This document shows positions 43,546-52,768 of a stretch of 64,000 bases of DNA, piece by piece. Origin of the DNA: Pyrobaculum islandicum DSM 4184 (lineage in GTDB: Archaea; Thermoproteota; Thermoprotei; Thermoproteales; Thermoproteaceae). The position numbers were made by a program, and so were the translations under genes. Each line of letters starts with the position of its first letter. The first letter of the stretch is position 1. The DNA is taken from positions 248,001-312,000 of the forward strand of contig NC_008701.1 of NCBI RefSeq assembly GCF_000015205.1, read 5' to 3'. The notes beneath the pieces are model-generated. The model worked only from the letters and a program-made list of their open reading frames with translations, was not told the DNA's origin and made no database searches.

Positions 43546-44793
43546 TTATCCCTTAAGTGCCTTTGCAATACTGGCTGGGTCGTATCCGACTATTGTAGCG
43601 TATGTCCCATTTGGATATACCACTACAACCATAGGCGTGCCGACGTTTTGACCGGCGAGAAGAGAGGCAAGTTCCATGCCGGCTTTTGCATCTATCGGAC
43701 ACCGGCTCTGTGGGAGGATACTTGTGTAATTAATATTGCCATGTAACGCCAGAGTTCTGTTGTAGAGCTCTCTCAGAGTTGGGATAACCGAGGCAGGCGA
43801 GCTCTGGTATAGGCATCTCAAACTTTCATGCGCTGGGAGAGCCTCAGAATGGACTATTAGGTCGACGAGAACTAGCTTATGTCCTTCAAACAGCGTGTAG
43901 TTATACACAAAGAGACGGGCGCAGTAGGGGCATTGTAGATCAAAGAAGACTATAGCTGCAGGCCATTTTCCGTCGAAAGACATTCCAATTTTCTGCGCAA
44001 CTTTTAAAATATCGAGACCTCCCCCTCTCTCTGCTGAAACATCTCGGGAGAGGTTATCTAACACCTTTTTGAGATCTGGCGTAATCTTAGTGATGTTTTT
44101 CAGTGTATATGTAAGAGTGGCGGCAACATTAGTGCCATAGGCAAGTTGGATCTTGAGCAGATATATTGTGCCGTCTTGCAGGACTTGTTTTTCATAGTTT
44201 AAAATAGCGCTTAGGCCGGCCATTATTGGAACTTCTGTCGTGTTTGAATATACAGTCGCTTGTCCATATGGCGTTTGTGAAACTCCTGACCTCTTCCAAC
44301 CGCCTGTTGAAGTGGGGCCTGGGAGACCTTGTATCAATAGGACTAGTTCATCAAAAGACTTGGCAGTGGGGAGCGGCGATGCAGATGGTGTACATTGGTG
44401 ATTGACAATTGTCAAATGTTCGCCAGCTATAGTCGCCGACGTAGTGGAGTTGACACAAATCTCCAAAAGCTTACCATAGTAAGTAAGTTTCTGATATCGG
44501 TCTTGAGATTGCGCTATAATGTTAATAATGCCGTTGTTTTTTAGAAAGAAATAGGTAGCGCTCTGGTTAGCAATTTGGCCATATACTAGACCGTCTTTAA
44601 GCGGTATGTAATACGCTAACATTTGTAATATCTGTGCACTCTCTAACTTTACAGAGTACACATAGACTTTTTCACTTGGAGAAGTAGTTGAAATATTACT
44701 CTGTTGCGGCGGTTTATAGACAAAAATTGTAGCAATCGCAACTGCAATTGCTACTACGGCTAGCGCCACCCCTATCAACACGTTTTTATTCAT
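43546..44793 (-). CDS. Membrane-anchored DsbA-like thioredoxin-fold protein
   Basis: 415 residues. Residues 5-27 are a membrane anchor, followed by a Ser/Thr-rich stretch. An N-terminal domain of about 220 residues has no recognised family. The C-terminal domain contains WPAAIVFFDLQCPYCARLFV with a CPYC active site like DsbA/DsbG, followed by helices and TPMVVVVYPNG that fits the cis-Pro loop (TP). It would act outside the membrane in disulfide formation or isomerisation, perhaps for stabilising exported proteins. It is a single gene with many Asn-X-Ser/Thr sites in the exported part. Confidence 0.8.
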   Translation of the reverse strand: MNKNVLIGVALAVVAIAVAIATIFVYKPPQQSNISTTSPSEKVYVYSVKLESAQILQMLAYYIPLKDGLVYGQIANQSATYFFLKNNGIINIIAQSQDRYQKLTYYGKLLEICVNSTTSATIAGEHLTIVNHQCTPSASPLPTAKSFDELVLLIQGLPGPTSTGGWKRSGVSQTPYGQATVYSNTTEVPIMAGLSAILNYEKQVLQDGTIYLLKIQLAYGTNVAATLTYTLKNITKITPDLKKVLDNLSRDVSAERGGGLDILKVAQKIGMSFDGKWPAAIVFFDLQCPYCARLFVYNYTLFEGHKLVLVDLIVHSEALPAHESLRCLYQSSPASVIPTLRELYNRTLALHGNINYTSILPQSRCPIDAKAGMELASLLAGQNVGTPMVVVVYPNGTYATIVGYDPASIAKALKG

Positions 44794-44829
44794 AAGGGGC
44801 TTGTGGCTGTGGTATATAAGTTTTTGTCT

Positions 44830-45300
44830 TTACGGCGTATCAACAGGGCGTGGTGCAGGTGGCTGCGGCTGGAAATTCTGGTGATGGGGACTCTGCTACT
44901 GACGACGTGGCGTATCCGGCTAGGTACAGCTGGGTTATTGCGGTAGCCGCCGTTGATCAAAACTACGCGGTCCCCACTTGGTCGAGCGACGGCCTTGAGG
45001 TAGACGTGGCTGCCCCCGGCGTGGATATCCTATCTACATACCCCGGCGGGAGATATGCATATATGTCGGGAACCTCCATGGCAACTCCACACGTAACCGG
45101 CGTCGTGGCGTTAATCCAGGCGGTTAGGACAGCATATGCCTTCAACTCCTGGGGCTCCGTCTTGGCGACTACGCCAGAGTCGCGGCGAAGTACGCCAACA
45201 TGAAGATAAATTGGAAAAGGAATTCGGAATGGAGAGACGTGGCAAATACCCAACCACGGCGCCGGCTGTCGCAAGGACGTGGTTACCCTCGCCGTCCTCG
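44830..45300 (+). pseudogene. Subtilisin-type protease remnant
   Basis: The plus strand reads AYQQGVVQVAAAGNSGDGDS and on to APGVDILSTYPGGRYAYMSG with TSMATPHVTGVVALIQAV, the oxyanion Asn and catalytic Ser regions of subtilases. The regions of catalytic Asp and His are missing and no start is present. After about 45130 the frame breaks (a second frame carries YANMKINWKRNSEWRDV-like sequence), and at 45305 a TnpB left end begins. Pyrobaculum aerophilum has such an extracellular protease (aerolysin), and this is a decayed paralogue. Confidence 0.8.
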
Positions 45301-45304
45301 CGGC

Positions 45305-45650
45305 TGAAACTTTCGGCCCGCCCCGTGCGCCTTCCATAACTAGCAGAGATCTCACTCCCAGCCATAGAAATAGCCATGTACACATACAGAACGCTGAAGG
45401 TCAAAATCCCGTGGGAGCTTGTGGAGGAGAGGCCAAACGTCCTAGACCTTGTGACATGTATGTATCTAGCTGTCGAGAAGTACGTGAGAAGACTGCTAAA
45501 GGAATTGACGAGGTAGGATAATCGAGGAGACGTTCCCCAAATACGGTCTCGGTAAATACTTCATAGATAAAGCCAAGTTCTTCTGACATGACGTAGTGTT
45601 CCACCGGGCGGTAGGACTTGTTAGAAGCAGAGGGAGGTTAGAAAAATTTA
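45305..45650 (+). mobile_element. Degenerate TnpB element, 5' part
   Basis: The left end AAACTTTCGGCCCGCC... with ACTAGCAGAGATCTCACTCC matches the copy at 10425. ATG 45376 begins YTYRTLKVKIPWELVEERPN and runs to a stop at TR*. A deletion brings an IIEETFPKYGLGKYFIDKAK segment, then another stop and VFHRAV. No right end is seen before the CBS gene. It lies inside the subtilase remnant and probably contributed to its truncation. Confidence 0.78.
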
Positions 45651-45666
45651 CAGGAGTTGACAAGAC

Positions 45667-46086
45667 CTATTCCATTGTCTGAGCCCATTCTCTAGCTAGT
45701 ATGTTTAACACATTTTTTTCGCCTATTAAATCACGTATTGATATAACGCCGACAAGCTCTCCGTTTCTATTTACCACAACTACATGTCTGACATTGTGAT
45801 CTCTCATCTTACGAGCTGCGACGGTTATGGGGTCATCGGCGTATACATATATGAAGTTATGCATAGTGCCTACCTTATCCACGGTAGTAGATAGTGGGAC
45901 TTTCTTCGCTATTGCTCTTATGATATCCCTCTCAGAGATTACGCCAATGGGTTTTTTCGGGTTGTTTTTATCTACAACTACTAATAGACCTACTCTTTGG
46001 CTTGCCATTTTTTCTGCAGCATTTTCTACAGTCTCGTCTGGGGCTATTGTAACTGGGGGTTTTGTAGCCAACTCCCCACAGTTCAT
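45667..46086 (-). CDS. CBS-domain pair protein
   Basis: 139 residues with two CBS motifs (QRVGLLVVVDKNNPKKPIGV then SERDIIRAIA; HNVRHVVVVNRNGELVGVIS then IRDLIGEKN). It is the fourth stand-alone CBS-pair protein of the window and very like those near ppcA. A TTAAATATTTTTTAA-type AT-rich stretch precedes the start at 46086. Ligand and partner unknown. Confidence 0.83.
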   Translation of the reverse strand: MNCGELATKPPVTIAPDETVENAAEKMASQRVGLLVVVDKNNPKKPIGVISERDIIRAIAKKVPLSTTVDKVGTMHNFIYVYADDPITVAARKMRDHNVRHVVVVNRNGELVGVISIRDLIGEKNVLNILAREWAQTME

Positions 46087-46106
46087 ATATTAGATTTTTT
46101 AGATCT

Positions 46107-47396
46107 TTAAATATTTTTTAATGCCATTTTTAGTGATTCTAAACTGGTCGTATTTACTTTTATTGTGGGTAAATATGACTCTATAGTTTCATTGCTACCG
46201 CCGACTAATATTACTTTTACTTCTCTAAAGGCGGTCTTAGCCGCTTTTAAAACCTCTGGATGGACCATGTCGTCTTCGCCGTCTGTTATAACTATCAGCT
46301 TATAACTGTGCAACCCTTGTTGTTTGGCGTCTCTAACCGCGGTATAAACAGCGGCTGTTATATCTGTACCCCCGAGTGGGAGTACTCTGAGTAAAGATCT
46401 TATCACCTCCTTTATGTTTGTAATAGGTGGATAAACCATTTGATCGAAAAATCTTAGTATGACTCTTTTACTTCTCTTCATTAATGCTATTGCTAACGCA
46501 GTAGCCCACGTTATCTTCTGCGTCATATCCATAGCTATTCCGTCATATAGTGTGTAAAACATAGAACCTGACTTATCTACCAATAGGTAAATCTTCTCTC
46601 TTGCGTCTATTGACATTTCGTATATAGATAGAGATTTTGTTGCAAGCTTATATCCAAAGAGCTCTCTCGATTGTACATATATAGCTTTACTTAAATTTGT
46701 CGCCCTCTGGAGGTTAGAAAACGTCCTTATTCTAGTTATTCCAGACACTACACCTTTTCTCTCAGTTATAGGGCCTTGTTCCATTTCTGGCCTAAGTGAT
46801 GATATTATCTCTACCAACGACTCAAGTATTTTGGCAAGTCTGGCGCGGTATGGATCTACGTCAATATCGAAGAGGAGCTCGGCAACTTCTTTACCCACTT
46901 CATCACCTAGCGCTTTTGTTACCGATTTTCTAAGCTTTTCTATGTTTTTTATACTCCCCATATAAAACCGGAGGAGGCTGTTTATCTCTTGGCGTAGTTG
47001 TTGGTCTTGGCTTAATTGTTTGTAGTCTTTCCTGTCTTCAAAATTGCCTAATGTCCCTCTCTCTAGCCTAGAGAGGAGGCTGTTGTACGCTCTGAGAAGT
47101 TTTATAGATGCCGACTTAGAGACTTGGTAATTATATCTACTTATACGCGAAACTTCTTGATATATGTCACTGGCTATATATGACTTTAGAAATATATACC
47201 ATAATGCTTCGTCTTGGCTAGGCTCTTCTTTTAATATTGGCGTTCTATAGTGGACATAGAAAGAGTCTGCAATGGCGTCATTTGATACTTTTGTAAGTTT
47301 CAGCGGTATCCCTATTTTCTGCATGTACCTAACTATTTCGTGTATCCTAAGTCTGGTAAGTTCGTCGTTGTAATCTACGTTTAATAAAACGCCCAT
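46107..47396 (-). CDS. VWA (von Willebrand A) domain protein
   Basis: 429 residues. The C-terminal VWA domain starts YLLVDKSGSMFYTLYDGIAM, a DxSxS MIDAS metal site, with GGTDITAAVYTAV giving the MIDAS Thr and VITDGEDDMVHPEV the Asp. The N-terminal 200 residues are helical and charged. The start codon coincides with the last base of moxR, so the pair is cotranslated. Such VWA proteins work with MoxR-type ATPases as chaperone-like complexes that insert metals or mature partners. The target is not recognisable here. Confidence 0.85.
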   Translation of the reverse strand: MGVLLNVDYNDELTRLRIHEIVRYMQKIGIPLKLTKVSNDAIADSFYVHYRTPILKEEPSQDEALWYIFLKSYIASDIYQEVSRISRYNYQVSKSASIKLLRAYNSLLSRLERGTLGNFEDRKDYKQLSQDQQLRQEINSLLRFYMGSIKNIEKLRKSVTKALGDEVGKEVAELLFDIDVDPYRARLAKILESLVEIISSLRPEMEQGPITERKGVVSGITRIRTFSNLQRATNLSKAIYVQSRELFGYKLATKSLSIYEMSIDAREKIYLLVDKSGSMFYTLYDGIAMDMTQKITWATALAIALMKRSKRVILRFFDQMVYPPITNIKEVIRSLLRVLPLGGTDITAAVYTAVRDAKQQGLHSYKLIVITDGEDDMVHPEVLKAAKTAFREVKVILVGGSNETIESYLPTIKVNTTSLESLKMALKNI

Positions 47397-48502
47397 TAGA
47401 GTTGGCTTCTTAACATCTCTAGCGTGGATTTTATCTCCTCCATCTCTACTTGGAAGAAGCGGTAGGTGACGGGGTCGGCTAATGCTTTGTCTAACAGCTC
47501 ATATGCCTCCTTTATCTTCTCCCTAGCGATAGACAACGCGTTGTTTGTAATGAGCGCTTTTATCTCATTAACCATGTCGTATAACACCGAAAGGTTGCCG
47601 GGCATATGTGTAGCTAGGAAGGACTCATACTCTGCTAAATCCTCCTTATCTTTTACAAGATACTTTAACACCTTTAACGTCCCCGCTCTGAGAGTTGCCA
47701 CATCAATGTCAGAAGGCTTTATTCCCAGAACTGTTAAATATGAGACTACATAGAGGGGCACTTTTACACGGGTTCTATTGGAAATAACTACGTGGTCTAA
47801 ATACGACGCCACTATGGGAGATATATGCTTTACCACAGTATCCATGTTTTCATAGACATAGCTCTGGATGTAGTCATTTAGCTTTTTGACTTCATCCATA
47901 GACATTATGGGAGTAAGCTTTTCGAAATCTTTCTTGAGTTTTAGGCCTGTTTTAACTAGTTGCTCTGTCTCATCTGGTTGTGCATATTTTGTAAATACCC
48001 TCAATGGAAATCTGTCGTACAGAGCTTGTAGCTCCTCCTCGTCTGGTATACGGTTTGTGGCGCCGAAGACAGTCCACGTTTTTACGGGGATTATGTTACC
48101 CCCGTCGTATATTACCCTCTCGTTCAATATAGTGAGCATAGTGTTGAGTATGGCGCTTGAGGCGTTGAAAATCTCGTCTAACAAGGCGAAGTCGGCCTCT
48201 ACGATAGAGTTTGTATATATCCTCTTGACATTGCCTTTGAGAAGCTCTACTATGTCTATGGGGCCTATTACTTCCTCTATTTCGGTAAATTTTGTTAAAA
48301 GGCGATAGAACCACCTCGCCTTTAGAAGTTTAGATATTGACGCCACCAGCATAGTTTTGGCTGTGCCAGGCGGGCCTATGAGTATGAAGTTCTCTCTTAC
48401 GAACACAGCTGTTAGACTTGCAGTTATTTCATCGCTAAATCTGTAGAATAGTGAGTCTAAGGTCTTCCTTACCTGGACAACCTTTGCTATCAGCTCTTCC
48501 AC
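47396..48502 (-). CDS. MoxR-type AAA+ ATPase
   Basis: 368 residues from GTG 48502. Walker A LIGPPGTAKTMLVASI, Walker B FALLDEIFNASSAILN, sensor 1 FGATNRI and a C-terminal lid are visible, the MoxR subgroup pattern. The neighbour encodes a VWA protein, a common pair. Box A on the minus strand (GATTTTTAAG, 48521-48530) lies about 25 bases upstream of the GTG. A TnpB remnant ends at 48539, so the insertion reaches the edge of this promoter. Confidence 0.88.
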   Translation of the reverse strand: MEELIAKVVQVRKTLDSLFYRFSDEITASLTAVFVRENFILIGPPGTAKTMLVASISKLLKARWFYRLLTKFTEIEEVIGPIDIVELLKGNVKRIYTNSIVEADFALLDEIFNASSAILNTMLTILNERVIYDGGNIIPVKTWTVFGATNRIPDEEELQALYDRFPLRVFTKYAQPDETEQLVKTGLKLKKDFEKLTPIMSMDEVKKLNDYIQSYVYENMDTVVKHISPIVASYLDHVVISNRTRVKVPLYVVSYLTVLGIKPSDIDVATLRAGTLKVLKYLVKDKEDLAEYESFLATHMPGNLSVLYDMVNEIKALITNNALSIAREKIKEAYELLDKALADPVTYRFFQVEMEEIKSTLEMLRSQL

Positions 48503-48538
48503 ATTTCATCTTGATTGCATCTTAAAAATCTTTAGGGC

Positions 48539-49275
48539 ACCCCCTATCTTTCTCTTGGCCCCTCCCCAGGGGATTCAGGGGCCTGCCTCAGGTGTGCCGG
48601 GACGAGGGGGCTCATACGGGGTTGGGCGCCAGACTGTTCGTATTGCAACAGTCTGGCGCCCCTTCTGCCGCCCTAGGGGCCAGACGTTGTTCATGAGAGA
48701 AGTGTGGTTGAGGGGTCAAAAGTAAGATAGCCGCCGGAGTAGAAAAACGGGTTGTTTTGTCTTCTCTATTAGCTCTTGGTATCTCCTCTCTGCCCATGTC
48801 ATGAGGGCGTTGTCGCGGTGTGCCTTGAAGCCGCAGGCGGGGCATTGCATCTGTCTGTCTCTCTTTTCCATCTTGGCGCTACATCTGGGATATTTTGTAC
48901 TGATAACCTCTCCTCTAGATACGGAATGCCGTACCACTGCGCTAGCGCTTGTAGTCTCTTCCGCAGTTGTCTAAGACCGCCGCTTTCGCCACTCTGCTTT
49001 CTTGCCAAATACGTTTCGTCTTCCATTGCGTCCATCACGAGGGCAGCTTGACGCTCTCTAGCCAACTTTATGATTTCACGCGTCGTGTTTATAACGACGT
49101 CGCGGATTATGCCGAAGCGCTTTGTCTCAAGCTTCCACAGCTGTCCCTAGAGGTCGAGGGCTCTACGCGGGTCCTCGCCCTCGTCTGCACGCGCGGGGGC
49201 CTTGCCCAATTGGCCGACGCGGGCGTGGACTCTCTCCAGCTTCTTAATCCTCTCTCTGGAAGCCGTTGTCGTCGT
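48539..49275 (-). mobile_element. Degenerate TnpB element, 3' part with right end
   Basis: 48539-48715 is the 3' flank with the CGTCTGGCCCC/GGGCGGCAGA hairpin and a perfect 15-bp stem GGGCGCCAGACTGTT/AACAGTCTGGCGCCC. 48716-49275 in minus orientation codes for TnpB debris: ARERQAALVMDAMEDETYLA, a zinc ribbon with CPACGFKAHRDNALMTWAER and upstream helices, with several frameshifts and stops. The N-terminal half is missing. Right end abuts the moxR promoter. Confidence 0.8.
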
Positions 49276-49627
49276 GAGCTACGTTAGCGACAGACGCAGT
49301 AAGAGCCACAATAAAACAAACTCGTTTTTCATATCTCATATACTTCTATTTGGTTTTATTGCTTGACATTGAGAGCTCCTAAACATCAAGTAGTGTCTTC
49401 ATAACGACGGAATAACTTTACAAATTTCAGATGTAGTAGCATGGACAGAAGAGTGGCGATCTTGTTTTAAGGCGACGTCGCATTGAAAAAGTCTAAGTGT
49501 GGAGGGGTTGGAGGTAAGGTCGTTGGGGAAGGTGTCCCGCCTCTGGATGGAATTGTGGTGGTTGTGGGACGTAGTTTTCTCTACTGAAAGTTTTAGGTTA
49601 CTCTCCTGCTGTATGCTTACATCGTAG
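49276..49627. other. Intergenic region without recognised gene
   Basis: About 350 bases, AT-rich at first, then a G-rich stretch (GTGTGGAGGGGTTGGAGGTA at about 49497). No frame with family similarity and no clear hairpin. It may contain older insertion debris. Confidence 0.45.
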
Positions 49628-49637
49628 CTATATAAGC
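49628..49637 (+). promoter_or_regulatory. Box A promoter of the nurA-herA-mre11-rad50 operon
   Basis: CTATATAAGC is centred about 24 bases before GTG 49656, the start of nurA. All four repair genes follow with overlaps, so this is probably the operon promoter. Confidence 0.55.
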
Positions 49638-49655
49638 ACTGTAGATAAAATATGT

Positions 49656-50945
49656 GTGGACCACTTTTTCGATATGTTTATAACATCTGCGAGCAAGAAG
49701 TTACGAGAGTATTTAGATAGCCGTATTTACCAAGAATATCCAGTTGGAGAACTCGCCGACAGAGTTCTAAAGAGAAGTATCACGCCTGCAAATAAAGAGT
49801 TTAGAATCGCAGGGGTAGACGGCGGGGTTGGCGTTGTAAGATTAGCCAATGGACATCAGGTAATTTTGGCCAGGGCTGTTGCAGTAGGGCCGGATTTTGT
49901 AGAAAGAGAGTTTATCATCGATGTGGCTACTGTAGACTCCGCCTCTCTTCCCTGGGCGTATTTAATTATGGCGGAGTCGCTTGTTGGGATTAAAGCTTTG
50001 GAAAAACACGGCGTAGATATCTTATTAATGGACGGCTCTCTCTACGCCAAATCGCTTAGACTTGTCCACAACCTCATCTTGACTAGGGAGTTCCAGAACT
50101 TGTACTACGTGCCTGAGCTTGCAACTGCTCTCTACAGCTTGGCTAAACTTGTAGAAACAGCAAGAAACCGCGGGGGTAGACTGGTCTTTGTCTCTAAAGA
50201 TTACAATTTTAAATTATTGAAGGAGCATATACTTTTTGAAAAACTGAGCGAGAGATATCGAGAGGATATCTTTCACAAGGGGCTCCTCTGGTATTCGATT
50301 CTTTGGATTAGGAAGTTTAGGAAAGAGTTGCTAAAGTTGTATAAAGTGGCTAAGAGACAGGATTACGAAGGGGCGCGGCTTATGGCTCTTCTCGTAGCTC
50401 AGTCTATCACCGACTCGGAGCTTTTGTCTAGTCTCCTCCCAGCGGGTTACTACACAATGCCTATGCTTGTAGGGGGGTGCGATGCGTATATAAACTATAA
50501 GGGGCTTGCGACAGTAGATAAGTTGGTAAAAGCCGCCGAGGATAGACTTGAAGATTCCATGATTTTTAGGCTTAAGGAGAGTTTTAACAGTGATATAATT
50601 GGAGTTATTAGAGAAGCACTTGAAGCCATACCAAAGGTATATTTCTTCTACGTGAGATTTAACGCCGAAGACATGCCTATACTTGTAGAGGTGCCGGCTG
50701 AAGATACAAAGATGTTCGACGGCTCGTCCGTCAAGGCGTTTTACCCAGCGGCGCCTATAGACGACGTAGTAGCTATATTAGCAAGTCAGTATAGAGATCC
50801 TATACATTACAATACCTGGCTTTGGTATGCACATACTATGGCGTCTTTTAAATCTAGCCAACTGTCTGAATATGCCGTCTATCTCAAAAAAATGACCGAA
50901 GAGGTAGGCGTCGCTAGGAGGATTAAGCTGGCGTGGGGATTATGA
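49656..50945 (+). CDS. nurA: NurA 5'-3' nuclease
   Basis: 429 residues from GTG 49656. FRIAGVDGGVGVVRLANGHQ contains the conserved Asp of NurA motif I, and GVDILLMDGSLYAK a second acidic site. VFVSKDYNFKLLKEHILF is the motif with Lys typical of the family. NurA is a Mn2+-dependent 5' exonuclease that forms a resection machine with the HerA helicase. The end overlaps herA by 4 bases. Confidence 0.9.
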   Translation: MDHFFDMFITSASKKLREYLDSRIYQEYPVGELADRVLKRSITPANKEFRIAGVDGGVGVVRLANGHQVILARAVAVGPDFVEREFIIDVATVDSASLPWAYLIMAESLVGIKALEKHGVDILLMDGSLYAKSLRLVHNLILTREFQNLYYVPELATALYSLAKLVETARNRGGRLVFVSKDYNFKLLKEHILFEKLSERYREDIFHKGLLWYSILWIRKFRKELLKLYKVAKRQDYEGARLMALLVAQSITDSELLSSLLPAGYYTMPMLVGGCDAYINYKGLATVDKLVKAAEDRLEDSMIFRLKESFNSDIIGVIREALEAIPKVYFFYVRFNAEDMPILVEVPAEDTKMFDGSSVKAFYPAAPIDDVVAILASQYRDPIHYNTWLWYAHTMASFKSSQLSEYAVYLKKMTEEVGVARRIKLAWGL

Positions 50946-52768
50946 GAATTGGTTACGTCGTCGCCACCGCCACGCCTTTTGAATTTATCGCCACTCTCGA
51001 CCCCGAGAGACCAGTCAGCCTATATGACTATGTGGCTGTCGACCATGTTGAATATGATGCGACAAACGGCGAATATATCAATGTGAGACTCCTCGGTCAG
51101 ATTGTAAAACTTTTTAGAGACCCCTATTCAGCCAAGAGGGACCTCCCTCTCTATAGTGTGATGAAAGAGGTGTCAGACAACATTCTTGAGGTACAAATTG
51201 CAAAAGTCAAGGTGTTGGGTTATATATACAATGGAGAATTAAGACAACCGAAACATCCGCCTAGAATTGGGACGCCTGTCTATTTAGCAGAAAACGAGGA
51301 GATTGCAGAGTTATTTAAAATAGATGGCGGACTCTGCGTAGGGCGGTTGGCAAGTCGCGATTTAGAAATCTGCCTAGATTTAAATGGAGTTAAACGCCAT
51401 GTTGCCGTCATCGCGGCAACTGGAAGTGGAAAAACGTGGTTCTCTGTTGTGTTTATAGAGGAGTTGTTGAAAAAAGGCGCCAAGATCGTAGTAGTTGACC
51501 CCCATGGCGAATATGTCCCCATTAAGGATAGTATATATAAGCTAGGCCCCTACTCGGCGACTGTTGTAAAATTATCTAAGCACCACGTAGGCGATTTGAT
51601 GTATAAAATTGGCGTATTAGACAGCGATCCAGACGCGTTAGCAAATGCGGCGGGGGTCCCTCCAGGCGCTAAAAAAATACGCTACGCCATATATCTAGCC
51701 TGGTCCTATGCCAAGAAGGTTAAAAAGACAACAGGCAAAGCCTTAGGCCTTTCATTTCTCAGACAGGTGTTACATACGGCGCTTAGAGGGGAGACTGCGT
51801 TAAATAAGCTTTTTCAACAATACAAAGTTGAGGGAGATTTCCCAATGGAGGATTTAAAGCAGCTGGCAAAAAAAGACCGCCACTCTATATTCAGCGCGTT
51901 GATGTATCTAAAGAAGTTGCAGAGACTCGGCGTCTTCTCTTCAAAATCGACGCCGCTTTCTAAAATATTAGCTGATATTACAATTGTAAATCTGGCTGGA
52001 GTAAACGAGGAGGTCCAGGACTATGTCGTGTCTCATATTGTAAATCGTATATTTCAAGCCAGAGTGAGACATGTTAGATCTCTCAAAGGGTTGAAAATAC
52101 CTTGGCCCGTCGTACTTGTAGTAGAAGAAGCCCACCGTTTTGCCCCACCTAAGACGCTTAGGAAGACTAAATCCTATGAAGCTCTATCTAGAGTGGCCTC
52201 TGAGGGGAGGAAATTCGGCGTCTATCTGGTGATAGTTAGCCAGAGACCGAGCAAGGTGGATCCAGACGTCATCAGTCAGTGTCAAAGCCAAGTCATTATG
52301 CGTATTGTAAATCCCAAGGACCAAGAGGCTGTGAGAGAAAGTAGCGAACTTTTAGCACAAGAGTTTCTAGAGAATCTACCAGGCTTAGATGTGGGAGAGG
52401 CTGTAGTGTTAGGCCCTCTCACCAGACTGCCGGTGGTAATTAGACTACGTGATAGAGTTTTAGAATACGGCGGGGCCGATATAGATCTTGCCAAAGTGTG
52501 GAGAATTGATAAGACGGCAGACGTGTTACAACTCTGGAGGAGGATATATAACACGCCGCCGTCTCCCAGCGTTATATTATCCGCCTCCAGGTTGAAGATA
52601 TTACATAAGAGGAGGGAGAGGAATCGTATAGAGGTGTTGTTGCTAGACGGAGATAGAGAGGTGTCTGTAGTTATTGAAGATGGGAGACCGATATGTAGTG
52701 TCTGTGGCGTTGGCAAGCCATGTCCTCACGTATATAAGGCGTTGGAGGAGGCTGTGGAAATTATATGA
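50942..52768 (+). CDS. herA: HerA bipolar DNA helicase/translocase
   Basis: 608 residues from ATG 50942 (MRIGYVVATATPFEFIATL), chosen by the ATGA overlap with nurA. The frame is open 9 bases upstream. An N-terminal HAS-barrel is followed by Walker A AATGSGKTWFSVV, Walker B VVLVVEEAHRFAPP and an arginine-rich FVSQRPSKVDP-type motif (VIVSQRPSKVDPDVISQCQS). It is a hexameric DNA pump that loads NurA. The C-terminus is odd: RPICSVCGVGKPCPHVYKAL is a CxxC...CxH pattern resembling a SWIM zinc finger. It overlaps mre11 by 4 bases. Confidence 0.92.
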   Translation: MRIGYVVATATPFEFIATLDPERPVSLYDYVAVDHVEYDATNGEYINVRLLGQIVKLFRDPYSAKRDLPLYSVMKEVSDNILEVQIAKVKVLGYIYNGELRQPKHPPRIGTPVYLAENEEIAELFKIDGGLCVGRLASRDLEICLDLNGVKRHVAVIAATGSGKTWFSVVFIEELLKKGAKIVVVDPHGEYVPIKDSIYKLGPYSATVVKLSKHHVGDLMYKIGVLDSDPDALANAAGVPPGAKKIRYAIYLAWSYAKKVKKTTGKALGLSFLRQVLHTALRGETALNKLFQQYKVEGDFPMEDLKQLAKKDRHSIFSALMYLKKLQRLGVFSSKSTPLSKILADITIVNLAGVNEEVQDYVVSHIVNRIFQARVRHVRSLKGLKIPWPVVLVVEEAHRFAPPKTLRKTKSYEALSRVASEGRKFGVYLVIVSQRPSKVDPDVISQCQSQVIMRIVNPKDQEAVRESSELLAQEFLENLPGLDVGEAVVLGPLTRLPVVIRLRDRVLEYGGADIDLAKVWRIDKTADVLQLWRRIYNTPPSPSVILSASRLKILHKRRERNRIEVLLLDGDREVSVVIEDGRPICSVCGVGKPCPHVYKALEEAVEII

